Below, piece after piece: positions 48,584 to 58,839 of a stretch of DNA of 64,000 nt. The stretch's first letter is position 1, and each line of letters opens with the position of its first letter. The stretch comes from Pseudomonas sp. NCCP-436 (GTDB taxonomy: Bacteria; Pseudomonadota; Gammaproteobacteria; Pseudomonadales; Pseudomonadaceae). Under the pieces are notes generated by a model. It was given only the letters and a program-made list of their open reading frames with translations, ran no database searches and was not told the DNA's origin. The position numbers and the translations under genes are program-made. The DNA lies in NCBI RefSeq assembly GCF_019656335.1, contig NZ_BPLZ01000001.1:62001-126000 (forward strand), read 5' to 3'.

Positions 48584-50047
48584 ATGCCCCTCGATCATCC
48601 CCTGCTGTTCAAATCGCTGTGCTACGTCGACGGCCACTGGGTGCACAGTGACGACGGCGCCAGCGTGGCGGTACAGAATCCCGCCGACCAGAGCGTGATC
48701 GGCCATGTGCCAATGCTTGGCGAGAAACAGATCAGCGCTGCGGTGGATGCCGCCCAGCGCGCCTTCGCCAGCTGGCGCGAACAGAGCCTGGATGCCCGTG
48801 CAGGCCTGCTACGGCGCTGGGCCGAACTGATCCTGCAACATCAGGAAGATCTGGCGCGCATTCTCAGTCAGGAGCAGGGCAAGCCGCTGGCCGAAGCCCG
48901 TGGCGAGATCCGCTACGCGGCCAGCTTCATCCCCTGGTTCGCCGAAGAGGCGCGCCGGCTATACGGCCAGACCATCCCCAGCCATATCCCCGGTGCCCAG
49001 CTCGGCACGCTGAAGGAGCCGGTCGGCGTCTGCGCCCTGCTCACGCCGTGGAATTTCCCCAGTGCGATGATCACTCGCAAGGCCGCTGCCGCCCTGGCGG
49101 CCGGCTGCACCGTGGTGGTCAAGCCGGCGCACGAGACGCCCTACAGTGCCTTTGCCCTGGCCCAGCTGGCCGAGGAGGCGGGGTTTCCCGCCGGCGTGTT
49201 CAACGTGGTGCTGGGCGAGCCACAGATGGCCATGGAGACGCTGGTCAAGGACACCCGCGTGCGTTCGGTGAGCTTCACCGGCTCGACCCGGGTCGGCAAG
49301 CTGGTGCTGCAGGCCGCCGCCGAGGACGTGAAGAAGGTGGCGCTGGAGCTGGGTGGCAATGCGCCGCTGATCGTCTGCGCCGATGCCGATCTCGACCACG
49401 CCGTGCAGGTGGCGCTGGATGCCAAGTTCCAGACCTCGGGGCAGGACTGCTGCGCGGCCAACCGTATTCTGGTGGAACGCCCGGTCTATGAAGAATTCCT
49501 GCAGCGCTTCGCTAGGGCCGTGCGCGGCCTGCGTGTCGGCCCCGGCAGCGACGAGCGCAACCAGATCGGCCCGCTGATGCACCAGGCCGCGCTGGATGCC
49601 ACGGCCGCGCGCGTCGCCGATGCCGTCGAACGGGGCGCGCGTCTGCTCGCCGGCGGCGAGCCGCATGCACTGGGCGGCTGGTTCTGGCAGCCGACGCTGC
49701 TGGCCGATGTCACCGACGACATGCGCATCTACCGCGAGGAAAACTTCGCCCCCATCGCCGGCGTCCGCGCCTTCGACAGCCTGGATGAGGCCGTGGCCAT
49801 GGCCAATGACACCGAATACGGCCTGGCCGCCTACATTTGTTCCAACCGCGTGGACGTCGTCCACCCGCTGATTCGCCGCCTCGATCACGCCATGGTGGCG
49901 GTCAACGGCACCAAGTTCACCGGCCACCCGATTCCCTTCGGTGGCATGAAAGCCTCCGGCCTCGGCCGCGAGGGTGGTACGGAAGGCTTCGAGCCCTTCG
50001 TCGAAACCAAGTACTTCTGCATCCATCATCAGGGCCAGCGCTACTGA
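48584..50047 (+). CDS. doeC: aspartate/succinate-semialdehyde dehydrogenase (DoeC)
   Basis: A 487-residue NAD(P)-dependent aldehyde dehydrogenase of the SSADH type. It has LTPWNFPSAMITRK, the glutamate in ALELGGNAPLIV near residue 255 and the catalytic Cys in TSGQDCCAANRIL near residue 289. In ectoine breakdown DoeC oxidises aspartate-4-semialdehyde to aspartate. By sequence alone it could be gabD-like. The adjacent doeD and the ectoine locus decide the name. Confidence 0.85.
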   Translation: MPLDHPLLFKSLCYVDGHWVHSDDGASVAVQNPADQSVIGHVPMLGEKQISAAVDAAQRAFASWREQSLDARAGLLRRWAELILQHQEDLARILSQEQGKPLAEARGEIRYAASFIPWFAEEARRLYGQTIPSHIPGAQLGTLKEPVGVCALLTPWNFPSAMITRKAAAALAAGCTVVVKPAHETPYSAFALAQLAEEAGFPAGVFNVVLGEPQMAMETLVKDTRVRSVSFTGSTRVGKLVLQAAAEDVKKVALELGGNAPLIVCADADLDHAVQVALDAKFQTSGQDCCAANRILVERPVYEEFLQRFARAVRGLRVGPGSDERNQIGPLMHQAALDATAARVADAVERGARLLAGGEPHALGGWFWQPTLLADVTDDMRIYREENFAPIAGVRAFDSLDEAVAMANDTEYGLAAYICSNRVDVVHPLIRRLDHAMVAVNGTKFTGHPIPFGGMKASGLGREGGTEGFEPFVETKYFCIHHQGQRY

Positions 50048-50067
50048 GCCCCACCCGGAGGATTTCC

Positions 50068-51444
50068 ATGAGCCATTACGACGAGCTGTTCGCCCAGGAC
50101 CGTGCCCACTTCATGCACCCGTCCACTCACGCCCACGATCACGCCAGCGGCGCGCTCAAGGGACGCATCATCAAAAGCGCCTCGGGCATTCGCATCAAGG
50201 ATCACGAAGGTCGCGAGCTGATCGACGCCTTCGCCGGTCTGTACTGCGTGAACATCGGCTACGGCCGCACCGAGGTGGCCGAGGCGATCTACAAGCAGGC
50301 CAAGGAGCTGGCCTACTACCACACCTACGTCGGTCACTCGACCGAGGCCATCATCGAGCTGTCGGCGCGCATCATCGACTGGGCGCCCAAGGGTATGAAG
50401 AAGGTCTACTACGGCATGTCCGGCTCGGACGCCAACGAGACCCAGATCAAGCTGGTGCGTTACTACAACAACGTGCTCGGGCGCCCGGCGAAGAAGAAGA
50501 TCATCTCGCGCCAGCGCGGCTACCACGGCTCGGGCATCATGACCGGCAGCCTCACCGGCCTGGCCAGCTTCCACCAGCATTTCGACCTGCCGCAGCCGGA
50601 CATCAAGCACGCCGCCTGCCCGCACTTCTACAAGGCGCCGGCCGGCATGGACGAGGCAGCCTTCGTCCGCCACTGCGCCGAGGATCTGGAGAAACTGATC
50701 CTCGCCGAAGGCCCGGATACCGTGGCCGCCTTTATCGGTGAACCGGTGATGGGCACCGGCGGCATCATCGTCCCGCCCAAGGGTTACTGGGAGGCGATCC
50801 AGGCCGTACTGGCCAAGTACGACATCCTGCTGATCGCCGACGAAGTGGTCTGCGCCTTCGGCCGCCTCGGTACGCCGATGGGCAGTCAGATGTTCGGCAT
50901 GCAGCCGGACCTGATCACCACCGCCAAGGGCCTGACCAGCGCCTACGCACCGCTTTCCGCGGTGATCGTCGGCGAGAAGGTATGGAGCGTGATCGAAGAG
51001 GCCTCCGCCCGCGACGGCGCCATGGGCCATGGCTGGACCTATTCCGGCCACCCGATCTGCGCCGCTGCGGCGCTGGCCAACCTGGACATCCTGGAGAAGG
51101 AAAACATCGCCGCCAATGCCGCCGAAGTCGGCGCCTACCTCAACCAGCAGCTGCGCCAGACCTTCGAAGGTCATCCGCTGGTCGGTGAAGTGCGTGGCGT
51201 CGGCATGCTCGCCGCGCTGGAGTTCATGGCCGACCGCGAGGCACGCACGCCGTTCGATGCATCGCTCAAGGTGGGTCCGCGGGTCTCCGCCGCATGCCTG
51301 GAACGCGGTATGATCGCCCGTGCCATGCCGCACGGCGACATCCTCGGCTTCGCCCCGCCGCTGGTGCTGAGCCGCGCCGAAGCGGACGAGGTGGTGGGCA
51401 TCGCCAAGGCCGCAGTGGATGCGGTGGCCAGCGAGGTGCTCTGA
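50068..51444 (+). CDS. doeD: diaminobutyrate transaminase (DoeD), class III aminotransferase
   Basis: 458 residues from MSHYDELFAQDRAHFMHPS with ribosome site CCGGAGGA. Class III aminotransferase with YGMSGSDANETQIKLVRYY, the acidic ADEVVCAFGRLG and the PLP lysine in ITTAKGLTSAYAPLSA near residue 290. DoeD transaminates 2,4-diaminobutyrate to aspartate-4-semialdehyde, the substrate of DoeC encoded 20 bp upstream. It completes the ectoine-to-aspartate route. Confidence 0.88.
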   Translation: MSHYDELFAQDRAHFMHPSTHAHDHASGALKGRIIKSASGIRIKDHEGRELIDAFAGLYCVNIGYGRTEVAEAIYKQAKELAYYHTYVGHSTEAIIELSARIIDWAPKGMKKVYYGMSGSDANETQIKLVRYYNNVLGRPAKKKIISRQRGYHGSGIMTGSLTGLASFHQHFDLPQPDIKHAACPHFYKAPAGMDEAAFVRHCAEDLEKLILAEGPDTVAAFIGEPVMGTGGIIVPPKGYWEAIQAVLAKYDILLIADEVVCAFGRLGTPMGSQMFGMQPDLITTAKGLTSAYAPLSAVIVGEKVWSVIEEASARDGAMGHGWTYSGHPICAAAALANLDILEKENIAANAAEVGAYLNQQLRQTFEGHPLVGEVRGVGMLAALEFMADREARTPFDASLKVGPRVSAACLERGMIARAMPHGDILGFAPPLVLSRAEADEVVGIAKAAVDAVASEVL

Positions 51445-51515
51445 GTCGAGCAGTGCGCAAGGTGGATGGCTGCGGCCATCCGCCCTCACCCATCCCCACC
51501 GTTTCGGATATCGAT

Positions 51516-52805
51516 CTAGCGCGGCTGGGCCGCCGCCACCGGCAGCGCCTGCAGGCGCGACAGGTGCAGGGCTACGGCCAGCGCCACCAGCAGCAACGAG
51601 CCGATGAACAGGCCGAGGCCGTCCCAGCCGGCTGCCTGCCAGAACACGCCGCCCAGGGTACCGGCCACGCTGGAGCCGACGTAGTAGCAGAACAGGTACA
51701 GCGACGACGCCTGCCCCTTGGCCTGGGTGGCACGGCGGCCGATCCAGCTGCTCGCCACCGAGTGGGCGCCGAAGAAGCCGAAGGTGAACAGCAGCATGCC
51801 CACCAGTACCGCCGCCAGGTTGTCGACGATGGTCAGGGCCAGCCCGCCGAGCATCAGGCCGATGACCGCCCACAGCACCTTGCGCCGGCCCAGCTTGTCG
51901 GCCAGTGCGCCAATTTGCGCCGAGCTGTAGATACCGGACAGGTACACCACCGAGAGCAGGCCGATGCTGGTCTGGTCCAGGCGGAACGGCGCCTCGATCA
52001 GGCGGTAGCCGATGTAATTGAACAGGGTGACGAAACTGCCCATCAGCAGGAAGCCGAGCAGGAACAGCCAGGGCAACCCGGCATCGCGGAACTGCAGGAT
52101 GTAGCCCTGCAGCAGGCTGCGTGGGCGCAGCGAGCGTGGGCGGAAGTTGCGCGACACCGGCAGCAGGCGCCAGAACAGCAGCCCGGCCAGTACGCCTAGG
52201 CCGCCAAGTGTGCCCAGCACGGCGTGCCAGGACATGTAGTCGACCAGTACCCCGCTGAGCAGGCGCCCGCTCATGCCGCCGATGGCGTTGCCACCGATAT
52301 ACACGCCCATGGCCAGGCCCAGGTGCAGCGGGTCGATTTCCTCACAGAGGTAGCTCATGGCCACGGCCGCCAGGCCGCTCAGGGCCAGGCCGACCAGTGC
52401 GCGCATCAGCAGCACGCCTTCCCAGGTCGGCATCAGCGCGCTGCCGACGGTGAACAGCGCCGCGGCCAGCAGCGAGACCACCATCACCGGCTTGCGTCCG
52501 AGCGCATCGGACAGCGGGCCGGTGATCAGCAGGCCGACGGCCATGGTGATGGTCGACACCGAGAGAATCAGGCTGCTCTGCGCCGCGCTCAGGGCGAACT
52601 GCTGCGACAGCATGGGCATCATCGGCTGCACGCAGTAGAGCAAGGCAAAGGTGGCGAAACCGCCGCAGCACATCGCCAGCAGGGTGCGCAAAAAGGCGTG
52701 GGTGCCCTTCTCGATATAGACGGGAGCCGCAGTCAGGCTGCCAGGAGCAGGCTCCTCGTCGGCGGGTACGCACTCGTTGGGCGCGTGGGGAACGGGTTGG
52801 CGCAT
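51516..52805 (-). CDS. MFS transporter (drug/metabolite efflux type)
   Basis: A 429-residue protein with about twelve membrane helices. The first 40 residues are a polar extension. The motif-A loop GPLSDALGRKPVMVVSLL follows helix 2, with a repeat ALADKLGRRKVLWAV in the second half. Substrate unknown; exporters of this shape remove drugs or sugars/amino acids. It is divergent from a LysR gene that probably controls it, and it converges with doeD. Confidence 0.9.
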   Translation of the reverse strand: MRQPVPHAPNECVPADEEPAPGSLTAAPVYIEKGTHAFLRTLLAMCCGGFATFALLYCVQPMMPMLSQQFALSAAQSSLILSVSTITMAVGLLITGPLSDALGRKPVMVVSLLAAALFTVGSALMPTWEGVLLMRALVGLALSGLAAVAMSYLCEEIDPLHLGLAMGVYIGGNAIGGMSGRLLSGVLVDYMSWHAVLGTLGGLGVLAGLLFWRLLPVSRNFRPRSLRPRSLLQGYILQFRDAGLPWLFLLGFLLMGSFVTLFNYIGYRLIEAPFRLDQTSIGLLSVVYLSGIYSSAQIGALADKLGRRKVLWAVIGLMLGGLALTIVDNLAAVLVGMLLFTFGFFGAHSVASSWIGRRATQAKGQASSLYLFCYYVGSSVAGTLGGVFWQAAGWDGLGLFIGSLLLVALAVALHLSRLQALPVAAAQPR

Positions 52806-52976
52806 GGTGACCTCGTGGGCGTGCGTTTTTCGGGCAAAGACCTGCCGTCACGCAGGGATCTGCCCGCGCGAGGACTGTTCTTGTCGTTGGAATGCCACAA
52901 GGATAAGTAGGACGCTATTTTTCATCCAATATAATATTCGACACCAATGATATGTTTTGCGACTTATGGAGGGCTC

Positions 52977-53876
52977 ATGGAGCTGCGTCACCTGCGCTAT
53001 TTCGTCGCCGTCGCCGAGGAGCTGCATTTCGGCCGGGCCGCCGAACTGCTGGGCATTTCCCAGCCGCCGCTGAGCCAGCAGATCCAGGCGCTGGAGCAGG
53101 AGTTGGGCGTGCGCCTGTTCGAGCGCAGCAACCGGCATGTGGCGCTGACCGATGCCGGCCGGCTGTTTCTCGAGGAAACCCGGCAGACCCTGGCCCAGGT
53201 CAGTCGCTCGGTGGATGTGGTGCGGCGCGCCGAGCAGGGCGAGATCGGCGAGCTGCAGATTGGCTTCACCGCGTCCGCGCCCTTCGTCTCGATGATCCCC
53301 CGCGCAGTGTTCGCATTCCGTCAGGCCTTTCCTGCCGTGCACCTGAATCTGCAGGAGATGACCAGCAGCGAGGTCAGCCAGGCGCTGATCGAACGTAAGC
53401 TGCAGATCGGCATGATCCGCCCGCTGGAGCTGCCGGCCCAGCTGGAAGCGGTGGAGTTGCTGCGCGAGCCGCTGATGGCCCTGCTACACGCCAATCATCC
53501 GCTGGCCGCTGACGAGGATCAGGGGTTGGCGCTGGCCGAGTTGGCCGACGAGCCGTTCGTGTTCTTTCCACGGGGTCATGGCACCGGGCTTTACCCGCAG
53601 TTGTTCAACCTGGCGCGCCAGGCCGGTTTCAGCCCACGGGTCAGCCAGGAAGCGCACGAAGCGATGACCATCATCGGCCTGGTGGCCGCCGGTCTCGGGG
53701 TTTCGGTGTTGCCCTCGTCGTTTCGTCGGGTGCGGATCGACGGGGTGGTGTTTCGCCCGCTGCTCGACGCCGATGCCACCACCGCGGTCTGGCTGGTCAA
53801 GCGTCGCCAGGAGCATTCGCCGCTGGCGCAGGCCTTCGTCGATCTGCTGACCCGGGAAGTGCAGGCGATGCAGTAG
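52977..53876 (+). CDS. LysR-family transcriptional regulator
   Basis: 299 residues from MELRHLRYFVAVAEELHFG. Typical N-terminal winged HTH (AAELLGISQPPLSQQIQALE) and a C-terminal two-lobed effector domain (residues 90-290). The start with GGAGGG ribosome site was preferred over an ATG 10 codons earlier. It is divergent from the MFS gene across 171 bp containing AT-rich ATATAATATTC. Effector unknown. Confidence 0.92.
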   Translation: MELRHLRYFVAVAEELHFGRAAELLGISQPPLSQQIQALEQELGVRLFERSNRHVALTDAGRLFLEETRQTLAQVSRSVDVVRRAEQGEIGELQIGFTASAPFVSMIPRAVFAFRQAFPAVHLNLQEMTSSEVSQALIERKLQIGMIRPLELPAQLEAVELLREPLMALLHANHPLAADEDQGLALAELADEPFVFFPRGHGTGLYPQLFNLARQAGFSPRVSQEAHEAMTIIGLVAAGLGVSVLPSSFRRVRIDGVVFRPLLDADATTAVWLVKRRQEHSPLAQAFVDLLTREVQAMQ

Positions 53877-53906
53877 GTCGCGGACAGGGCGTGGTCTGCC
53901 CGCTGC

Positions 53907-54227
53907 TCAGGGGCGGGCGGGCTTGTCCAGCTTGCGCAGGAACACGGTCATTTCCTTCTCCGCCTGCTTGTCGCCCTTGTGCTGCGCAGCGGCGATGCCC
54001 TGTTGCCATGCCGCCCGTGCGCCGTCCGCATCTCCGCCTGTTTGAAGAGCCTTGCCCAGCAGCTTCCAGGCGGCGGAATAGTTCGGGTCGAGTTCGACGC
54101 AGCGTTGCAGGTGCTCGGCTGCCAGCGCGGCGTTGCCGCCATCCAGATATGCCTTGCCCAGACCGAAGCGCAGCAGGGCGTTATCCCGACCGGCGTCCAG
54201 CATCTTTTCCAGTGCCTCGGTACTCAT
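53907..54227 (-). CDS. TPR-repeat protein
   Basis: 106 residues from MSTEALEKMLDAGRDNALL with a GGGAGG ribosome site. An in-frame TTG directly before it is not needed. About two and a half tetratricopeptide repeats (RFGLGKAYLDGGNAALAAE, AWKLLGKALQTGGDADGAR) suggest a protein-protein adaptor. The conserved Pseudomonas backbone gene at this place, just before trkA, is of the same kind. Partner unknown. Confidence 0.88.
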   Translation of the reverse strand: MSTEALEKMLDAGRDNALLRFGLGKAYLDGGNAALAAEHLQRCVELDPNYSAAWKLLGKALQTGGDADGARAAWQQGIAAAQHKGDKQAEKEMTVFLRKLDKPARP

Positions 54228-54253
54228 CAATCCTCCCGCCGTAGCCGGCCACT

Positions 54254-55627
54254 TCAGAAGAAGGTCAAGCCTGCCTGGAACAGCCGCTCGACATCACGGA
54301 TGTACTTCTTGTCGACGACGAACAGGATCACGTGGTCGCCGGCTTCTATCACCGTATTGTCGTGGGCAATCAGCACTTCCTCGTCACGGATCACCGCACC
54401 GATGGTGGTGCTCGGCGGCAGGGCTATGTCGCGGATCATGCGGCCGATCACCTTGCTCGATTTGGCATCGCCGTGGGCAATTACTTCCAGTGCCTCGGCC
54501 GCGCCGCGACGCAGGCTGTGCACGCTCTCGATATCGCCACGACGCACATGGGTGAGCAGGGTGCCGATGGTGGCCAACTGCGGGCTGATGGCAATGTCGA
54601 TCTCGCCACCCTGCACCAGATCCACATAGGCCGGGTTGTTGATCAGCGCCATCACCTTGCGCGCGCCCATGCGCTTGGCCAGCAGCGAGGACATGATGTT
54701 GGCCTCGTCATCGTTGGTCAGAGCCAGGAAGATGTCGGCGTCGTTGATGTTTTCTTCCAGCAACAGATCACGGTCGGAGGCGCTGCCCTGCAGCACGATG
54801 GTGCTTTCCAGGCTTTCCGAAAGATGCCGGCAGCGTGCCGGGTTCATCTCGATGATCTTCACCTGATAGCGGCTTTCGATGGCTTCGGCCAGACGCTCGC
54901 CAATATGTCCGCCACCGGCGATGACCACCTTCCGGTAGTCGTCCTCAAGTCGGCGCATCTCGCTCATCACCGCACGGATGTGCGCCCGCGCAGCGATGAA
55001 GAACACCTCGTCGTCGGCCTCGATGACAGTGTCGCCCTTCGGCATGATTGGCCGGTTGCGGCGGAAGATCGCTGCCACCCGGGTATCGACATTGGGCATA
55101 TGGGCGCGGAGCTGACGCAGTTGCTGACCAACCAGAGGCCCACCGTAGTAGGCCTTGACCGCGACCAGCTGCGCCTTGCCTTCGGCAAAGTCGATGACCT
55201 GCAACGAGCCCGGGTATTCGATCAGGCGCTTGATGTAGTTGGTCACCACCTGCTCCGGGCTGATCAGCACGTCAACCGGAATCGCCTCGTTGCAGAACAA
55301 TGCCTCGCGGGTCAGGTAAGCGGTCTCACGAACACGGGCGATGCGCGTAGGGGTGTGAAACAGGGTATAGGCTACCTGACAGGCGATCATGTTGACTTCA
55401 TCGCTGTTGGTAACTGCCACCAGCATGTCGGCATCGTCGGCACCGGCCTGGCGCAGCACCGTGGGGAAGGAGGCCTTGCCCTGCACGGTGCGGATATCGA
55501 GACGATCGCCAAGATCGCGCAGGCGGTCGCCATCGGTATCTACCACGGTGATGTCGTTGGCTTCACTGGCCAGGTGTTCCGCCAGGGTGCCACCTACCTG
55601 GCCGGCGCCGAGAATAATGATCTTCAC
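54254..55627 (-). CDS. trkA: Trk potassium uptake system NAD-binding subunit TrkA
   Basis: A 457-residue protein with two RCK repeats. The first opens [19 protein letters not shown], the second [17 protein letters not shown] near residue 235. Both carry the GxGxxG NAD(H) motif. TrkA gates the TrkH/G potassium channel at the inner face of the membrane. Downstream of rsmB on the same strand, as in P. aeruginosa. Confidence 0.96.
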   Translation of the reverse strand: MKIIILGAGQVGGTLAEHLASEANDITVVDTDGDRLRDLGDRLDIRTVQGKASFPTVLRQAGADDADMLVAVTNSDEVNMIACQVAYTLFHTPTRIARVRETAYLTREALFCNEAIPVDVLISPEQVVTNYIKRLIEYPGSLQVIDFAEGKAQLVAVKAYYGGPLVGQQLRQLRAHMPNVDTRVAAIFRRNRPIMPKGDTVIEADDEVFFIAARAHIRAVMSEMRRLEDDYRKVVIAGGGHIGERLAEAIESRYQVKIIEMNPARCRHLSESLESTIVLQGSASDRDLLLEENINDADIFLALTNDDEANIMSSLLAKRMGARKVMALINNPAYVDLVQGGEIDIAISPQLATIGTLLTHVRRGDIESVHSLRRGAAEALEVIAHGDAKSSKVIGRMIRDIALPPSTTIGAVIRDEEVLIAHDNTVIEAGDHVILFVVDKKYIRDVERLFQAGLTFF

Positions 55628-55753
55628 TGAAGGGCTCCGTTTGGCCTGTGCACAGCCAGGCCAGTACCTGTGGCAGGCCGCAGCAGGGCGTCTACATGGC
55701 GCAGCAGTGTACCGCTGCAGTCGGCGCTTTCCGAGTCCGTTTTGTGCGGTGGA

Positions 55754-57055
55754 TCAGCTTAGCCGCTTGTGCAGCTTCGCGTAATAGAAACCGTCGTGAC
55801 CGTCCGGCTGCGGCAGCAGTTGACGACCATGGCCAGGCTGCAGGCCAAAGGCTCCGTCTATCGGCAGTTCGCAGGCATCGGCAGTACGGCTGAGGAAGGC
55901 GGCGATGGTGTCACTGTTCTCCATCGGCAGCACCGAGCAGGTGGCGTAGAGCAGGATGCCGCCAGGCGCCAGGGTCGGCCACAGGGCGTCGAGCAACTGG
56001 CCCTGCAGTTGGGCCAGGGCAGGGATGTCCTCGGGCTGGCGGGTCAGCTTGATGTCCGGGTGACGGCGAATCACGCCAGTGGCAGAGCAGGGCGCATCGA
56101 GCAGGATGCGCTGGAACGGCGAGCCATCCCACCAGGCTGCAGTATCGCGGCCGTCGGCGGCGATCAGCCGGGCTTCGAGACCGAGCCGGTGGAGATTTTC
56201 CCGCACCCGCGCCAGCCGTCTGGGCTCCAGATCGAGAGCCAGTACCTCGGCCAGCGCCGGTTCGGCTTCCAGCAGATGACAGGTCTTGCCGCCTGGCGCA
56301 GCACAGGCATCCAGCACACGCTGACCAGGCGCCAGGTCAAGCAGATCCGCGGCCAACTGCGCGGCTTCGTCCTGAACACTGACGCGACCTTCGGCAAAGC
56401 CGGGCAGGCTGGTGACATCACATGGACGCAGCAGACGTACGCCGTCGCGGCTGAACCGGCAGGCCTCGGCCTCGAAACCGGCAGCGCGCAGCTCGCTCAG
56501 GTAGGCGTCACGACTGCCGTGACGGCGATTGACCCGCAGGATCAGCGGCGGGTGGACGTTGTTGGCAGCGCAGATAGCCTGCCAGCGCTCCGGCCAATGG
56601 GCCTTGAGCGTCTTTTGCAGCCAGCGTGGATGTGCGGTGTGCAGCACTGGGTCACGATCCAGCTCGGCATACAGAGCCTCATGCTCGCGCTGGGCACGGC
56701 GCAGCACCGCATTGAGCAGGCCCTTGGCCCAGGGTTTCTTCAAAGCGCCGGCGCAGCCTACCGTCTCACCAATGGCAGCATGCTCGGGAATGCGGCTGTG
56801 CAGCAGCTGATAGAGACCGACCAGCAACAAGGCTTCCACATCCCTGTCGGCAGCCTTGAAGGGTTTCTCCAGCAGTTTCCCGGCCAACAGTTGCAGACGC
56901 GGCTGCCAGCGTGCCGTGCCGAAAGCCAGATCCTGCGCCAGCGCCCGATCGTGCGCGGCGACCCGCTCCAGCTGCGGCGGCAGACTGCTACCCAGCGAAG
57001 CCTTGCCGGAGAGCACGGCCGTCAGGGCACGTGCAGCCGCCAGACGCGGATTCAT
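55754..57055 (-). CDS. rsmB: 16S rRNA m5C967 methyltransferase RsmB
   Basis: A 433-residue protein. It has a NusB-like N-terminal RNA-binding domain (about residues 1-130) and a Rossmann methyltransferase domain with [15 protein letters not shown] (AdoMet loop). The catalytic cysteines are in [16 protein letters not shown] and YATCSVLP. It methylates C967 of 16S rRNA. Its start overlaps the fmt stop as ATGA. Confidence 0.96.
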   Translation of the reverse strand: MNPRLAAARALTAVLSGKASLGSSLPPQLERVAAHDRALAQDLAFGTARWQPRLQLLAGKLLEKPFKAADRDVEALLLVGLYQLLHSRIPEHAAIGETVGCAGALKKPWAKGLLNAVLRRAQREHEALYAELDRDPVLHTAHPRWLQKTLKAHWPERWQAICAANNVHPPLILRVNRRHGSRDAYLSELRAAGFEAEACRFSRDGVRLLRPCDVTSLPGFAEGRVSVQDEAAQLAADLLDLAPGQRVLDACAAPGGKTCHLLEAEPALAEVLALDLEPRRLARVRENLHRLGLEARLIAADGRDTAAWWDGSPFQRILLDAPCSATGVIRRHPDIKLTRQPEDIPALAQLQGQLLDALWPTLAPGGILLYATCSVLPMENSDTIAAFLSRTADACELPIDGAFGLQPGHGRQLLPQPDGHDGFYYAKLHKRLS

Positions 57056-57984
57056 TGCCCCAGTACCAGGCCAGGCGCGAACTGCTCGCGGCGACTGTTA
57101 TAGAGGTCGGCAAACGCCAGCGGCTTGCCGCCGGGCAGCTGCAGGCGGGTCAGGCGCAACGCACCCTCGCCACAGGCTACGGTCAGGCCGTGCTTGTCGG
57201 CTGCGAGGATGCTGCCCGGCGCGCCTTGTCCCTGGCCGAGTTCGGCAGCGTGTACTTTCAGCGTTTCACCAGCCAGCGTGGTATGGCAGATCGGCCAGGG
57301 GTGGAAGGCGCGCACCAGGCGCTCCAGCTCGGCGGCCGGCCGACTGAAGTCGAGCCGTGCCTCGTCCTTGCTCAGTTTGTGCGCGTAGTTGGCCAAGGCA
57401 TCATCCTGCACTTCACCCCTCAGCGTGCCGGCTTCCAGGCCATCAATCGCCTGCAGCACCGCCTGCGGGCCAAGCTGGGCCAGGCGGTCATGCAGCGTGC
57501 CGCCAGTATCGTCGGGGCTGATTGACGTGCTGACCTTGAGCAGCATCGGCCCGGTATCCAGGCCCGCCTCCATCTGCATCACGGTAACGCCGCTTTCGGC
57601 GTCACCGGCCTGCACAGCACGCTGGATCGGCGCCGCACCACGCCAACGCGGCAGCAACGAGGCGTGACTATTGATGCAGCCCAGACGCGGGGTGTCGAGT
57701 ACCGCCTGCGGCAAGATAAGCCCATAGGCCACCACTACCATCAGATCCGGCCTGAGCTCTGCCAGCTCGGCCTGCGCCTCCTCGTTACGCAGGCTGGCCG
57801 GCTGGTAGACCGGGATGCCATGAGCGACAGCAAGTTGCTTGACCGGGCTGGGCATCAGCTTCTGCCCGCGCCCGGCCGGACGATCCGGCTGGGTATAGAC
57901 AGCCACGACCTGGTGGTTGCTGGTCAGCAGAGCTTTAAGATGTTCGGCGGCAAATTCCGGGGTGCCGGCAAAAACGATACGCAT
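57052..57984 (-). CDS. fmt: methionyl-tRNA formyltransferase
   Basis: A 310-residue protein opening [19 protein letters not shown]. It has the formyltransferase signature [20 protein letters not shown] (shown in part: [13 protein letters not shown]), with catalytic N, H and D residues, and a C-terminal OB-fold tRNA-binding domain. It formylates initiator Met-tRNA. def lies upstream on the same strand but is separated by the 166-bp palindromic element, which may reduce readthrough from def. Confidence 0.97.
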   Translation of the reverse strand: MRIVFAGTPEFAAEHLKALLTSNHQVVAVYTQPDRPAGRGQKLMPSPVKQLAVAHGIPVYQPASLRNEEAQAELAELRPDLMVVVAYGLILPQAVLDTPRLGCINSHASLLPRWRGAAPIQRAVQAGDAESGVTVMQMEAGLDTGPMLLKVSTSISPDDTGGTLHDRLAQLGPQAVLQAIDGLEAGTLRGEVQDDALANYAHKLSKDEARLDFSRPAAELERLVRAFHPWPICHTTLAGETLKVHAAELGQGQGAPGSILAADKHGLTVACGEGALRLTRLQLPGGKPLAFADLYNSRREQFAPGLVLGQ

Positions 57985-58000
57985 GGGGTCACCAAAGAAA

Positions 58001-58166
58001 AAGGCTTGCCTGGCAGGTCACATGGAAACTACTGCGCTCGGTTATGCCGCGTTGAAAACAGGCTCGGACTGCTCATTTACAGCTCGTAAACTCCGCGTCC
58101 TCGTCTGTTTTCGCCTTGCCTAACCTTCGCTCGTGACGTTTCCATGCGACCTGCTACGCAAGCCTT
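58001..58166. repeat. 166-bp nested palindromic element between fmt and def
   Basis: The terminal 29-bp arms (58001-58029 and 58138-58166) match with three mismatches and begin AAGGCTTGC. Inside them GAAAACAG (58054-58061) pairs with CTGTTTTC (58105-58112), and the centre is TTTAC-agctc-GTAAA (58076-58090). All pairs share the centre near 58083, so the whole unit can fold into one long hairpin or cruciform. It has no coding capacity of its own. It resembles a MITE-like or large REP-type chromosomal repeat. Confidence 0.82.
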
Positions 58167-58179
58167 GGGAATAAATGAA

Positions 58180-58686
58180 TCAGGCGCGCTGGCGATGCTG
58201 TTTTTCCAGCTTCTTCTTGATCCGGTCACGCTTGAGGTTGGACAGGTAGTCGACGAACAGCTTGCCGTTGAGGTGGTCACATTCGTGCTGGATGCACACG
58301 GCTAGCAGACCCTCGGCGATCAGCTCGAAGGGCTTGCCGTCGCGATCCAGCGCACGGATCTTCACCTTCTGCGGACGATCGACGTTCTCGTAGAAGCCGG
58401 GCACCGAGAGGCAGCCCTCCTGATATTGATCCATCTGATCGGTCAGTGGCTCGAACTCGGGGTTGATAAACACCCGCGGCTCGGACTTGTCCTCGGACAG
58501 ATCCATCACCACAACACGCTTGTGCACATTCACCTGGGTCGCGGCCAGGCCGATGCCCGGCGCGTCATACATGGTCTCGAACATGTCGTCGACCAACTGG
58601 CGAATGGAATCATCCACGACATCCACCGGCTTGGCGATGGTGCGCAGGCGTGGATCAGGAAATTCGAGGATATTCAGGATCGCCAT
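58180..58686 (-). CDS. def: peptide deformylase
   Basis: A 168-residue protein with the three class I motifs: [10 protein letters not shown] near residue 45, EGCLSVPG near residue 90, and QHECDHLNG (HExxDH) near residue 133. It removes the formyl group from nascent proteins, the partner step to fmt. It is divergent from tsaP. Confidence 0.97.
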   Translation of the reverse strand: MAILNILEFPDPRLRTIAKPVDVVDDSIRQLVDDMFETMYDAPGIGLAATQVNVHKRVVVMDLSEDKSEPRVFINPEFEPLTDQMDQYQEGCLSVPGFYENVDRPQKVKIRALDRDGKPFELIAEGLLAVCIQHECDHLNGKLFVDYLSNLKRDRIKKKLEKQHRQRA

Positions 58687-58839
58687 ATGCGTTTGTGATG
58701 CACTTGTAGAATAAAGTCAAAATCCGCTGCTAAGATGATGAACAGCATTGAAAAACGGCTTCACGCCGCGAATTCAGCGGGTTTGACACGCGGCGCTAGG
58801 GCGCTTCACGTGAAGGCACATAATAAAGGGATTCACCGA

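Noticed and set aside
58804-58815. CTTCACGTGAAG palindrome resembling a third parS
   Set aside because: It shares only the CACGTG core with parS; the flanking bases do not match.
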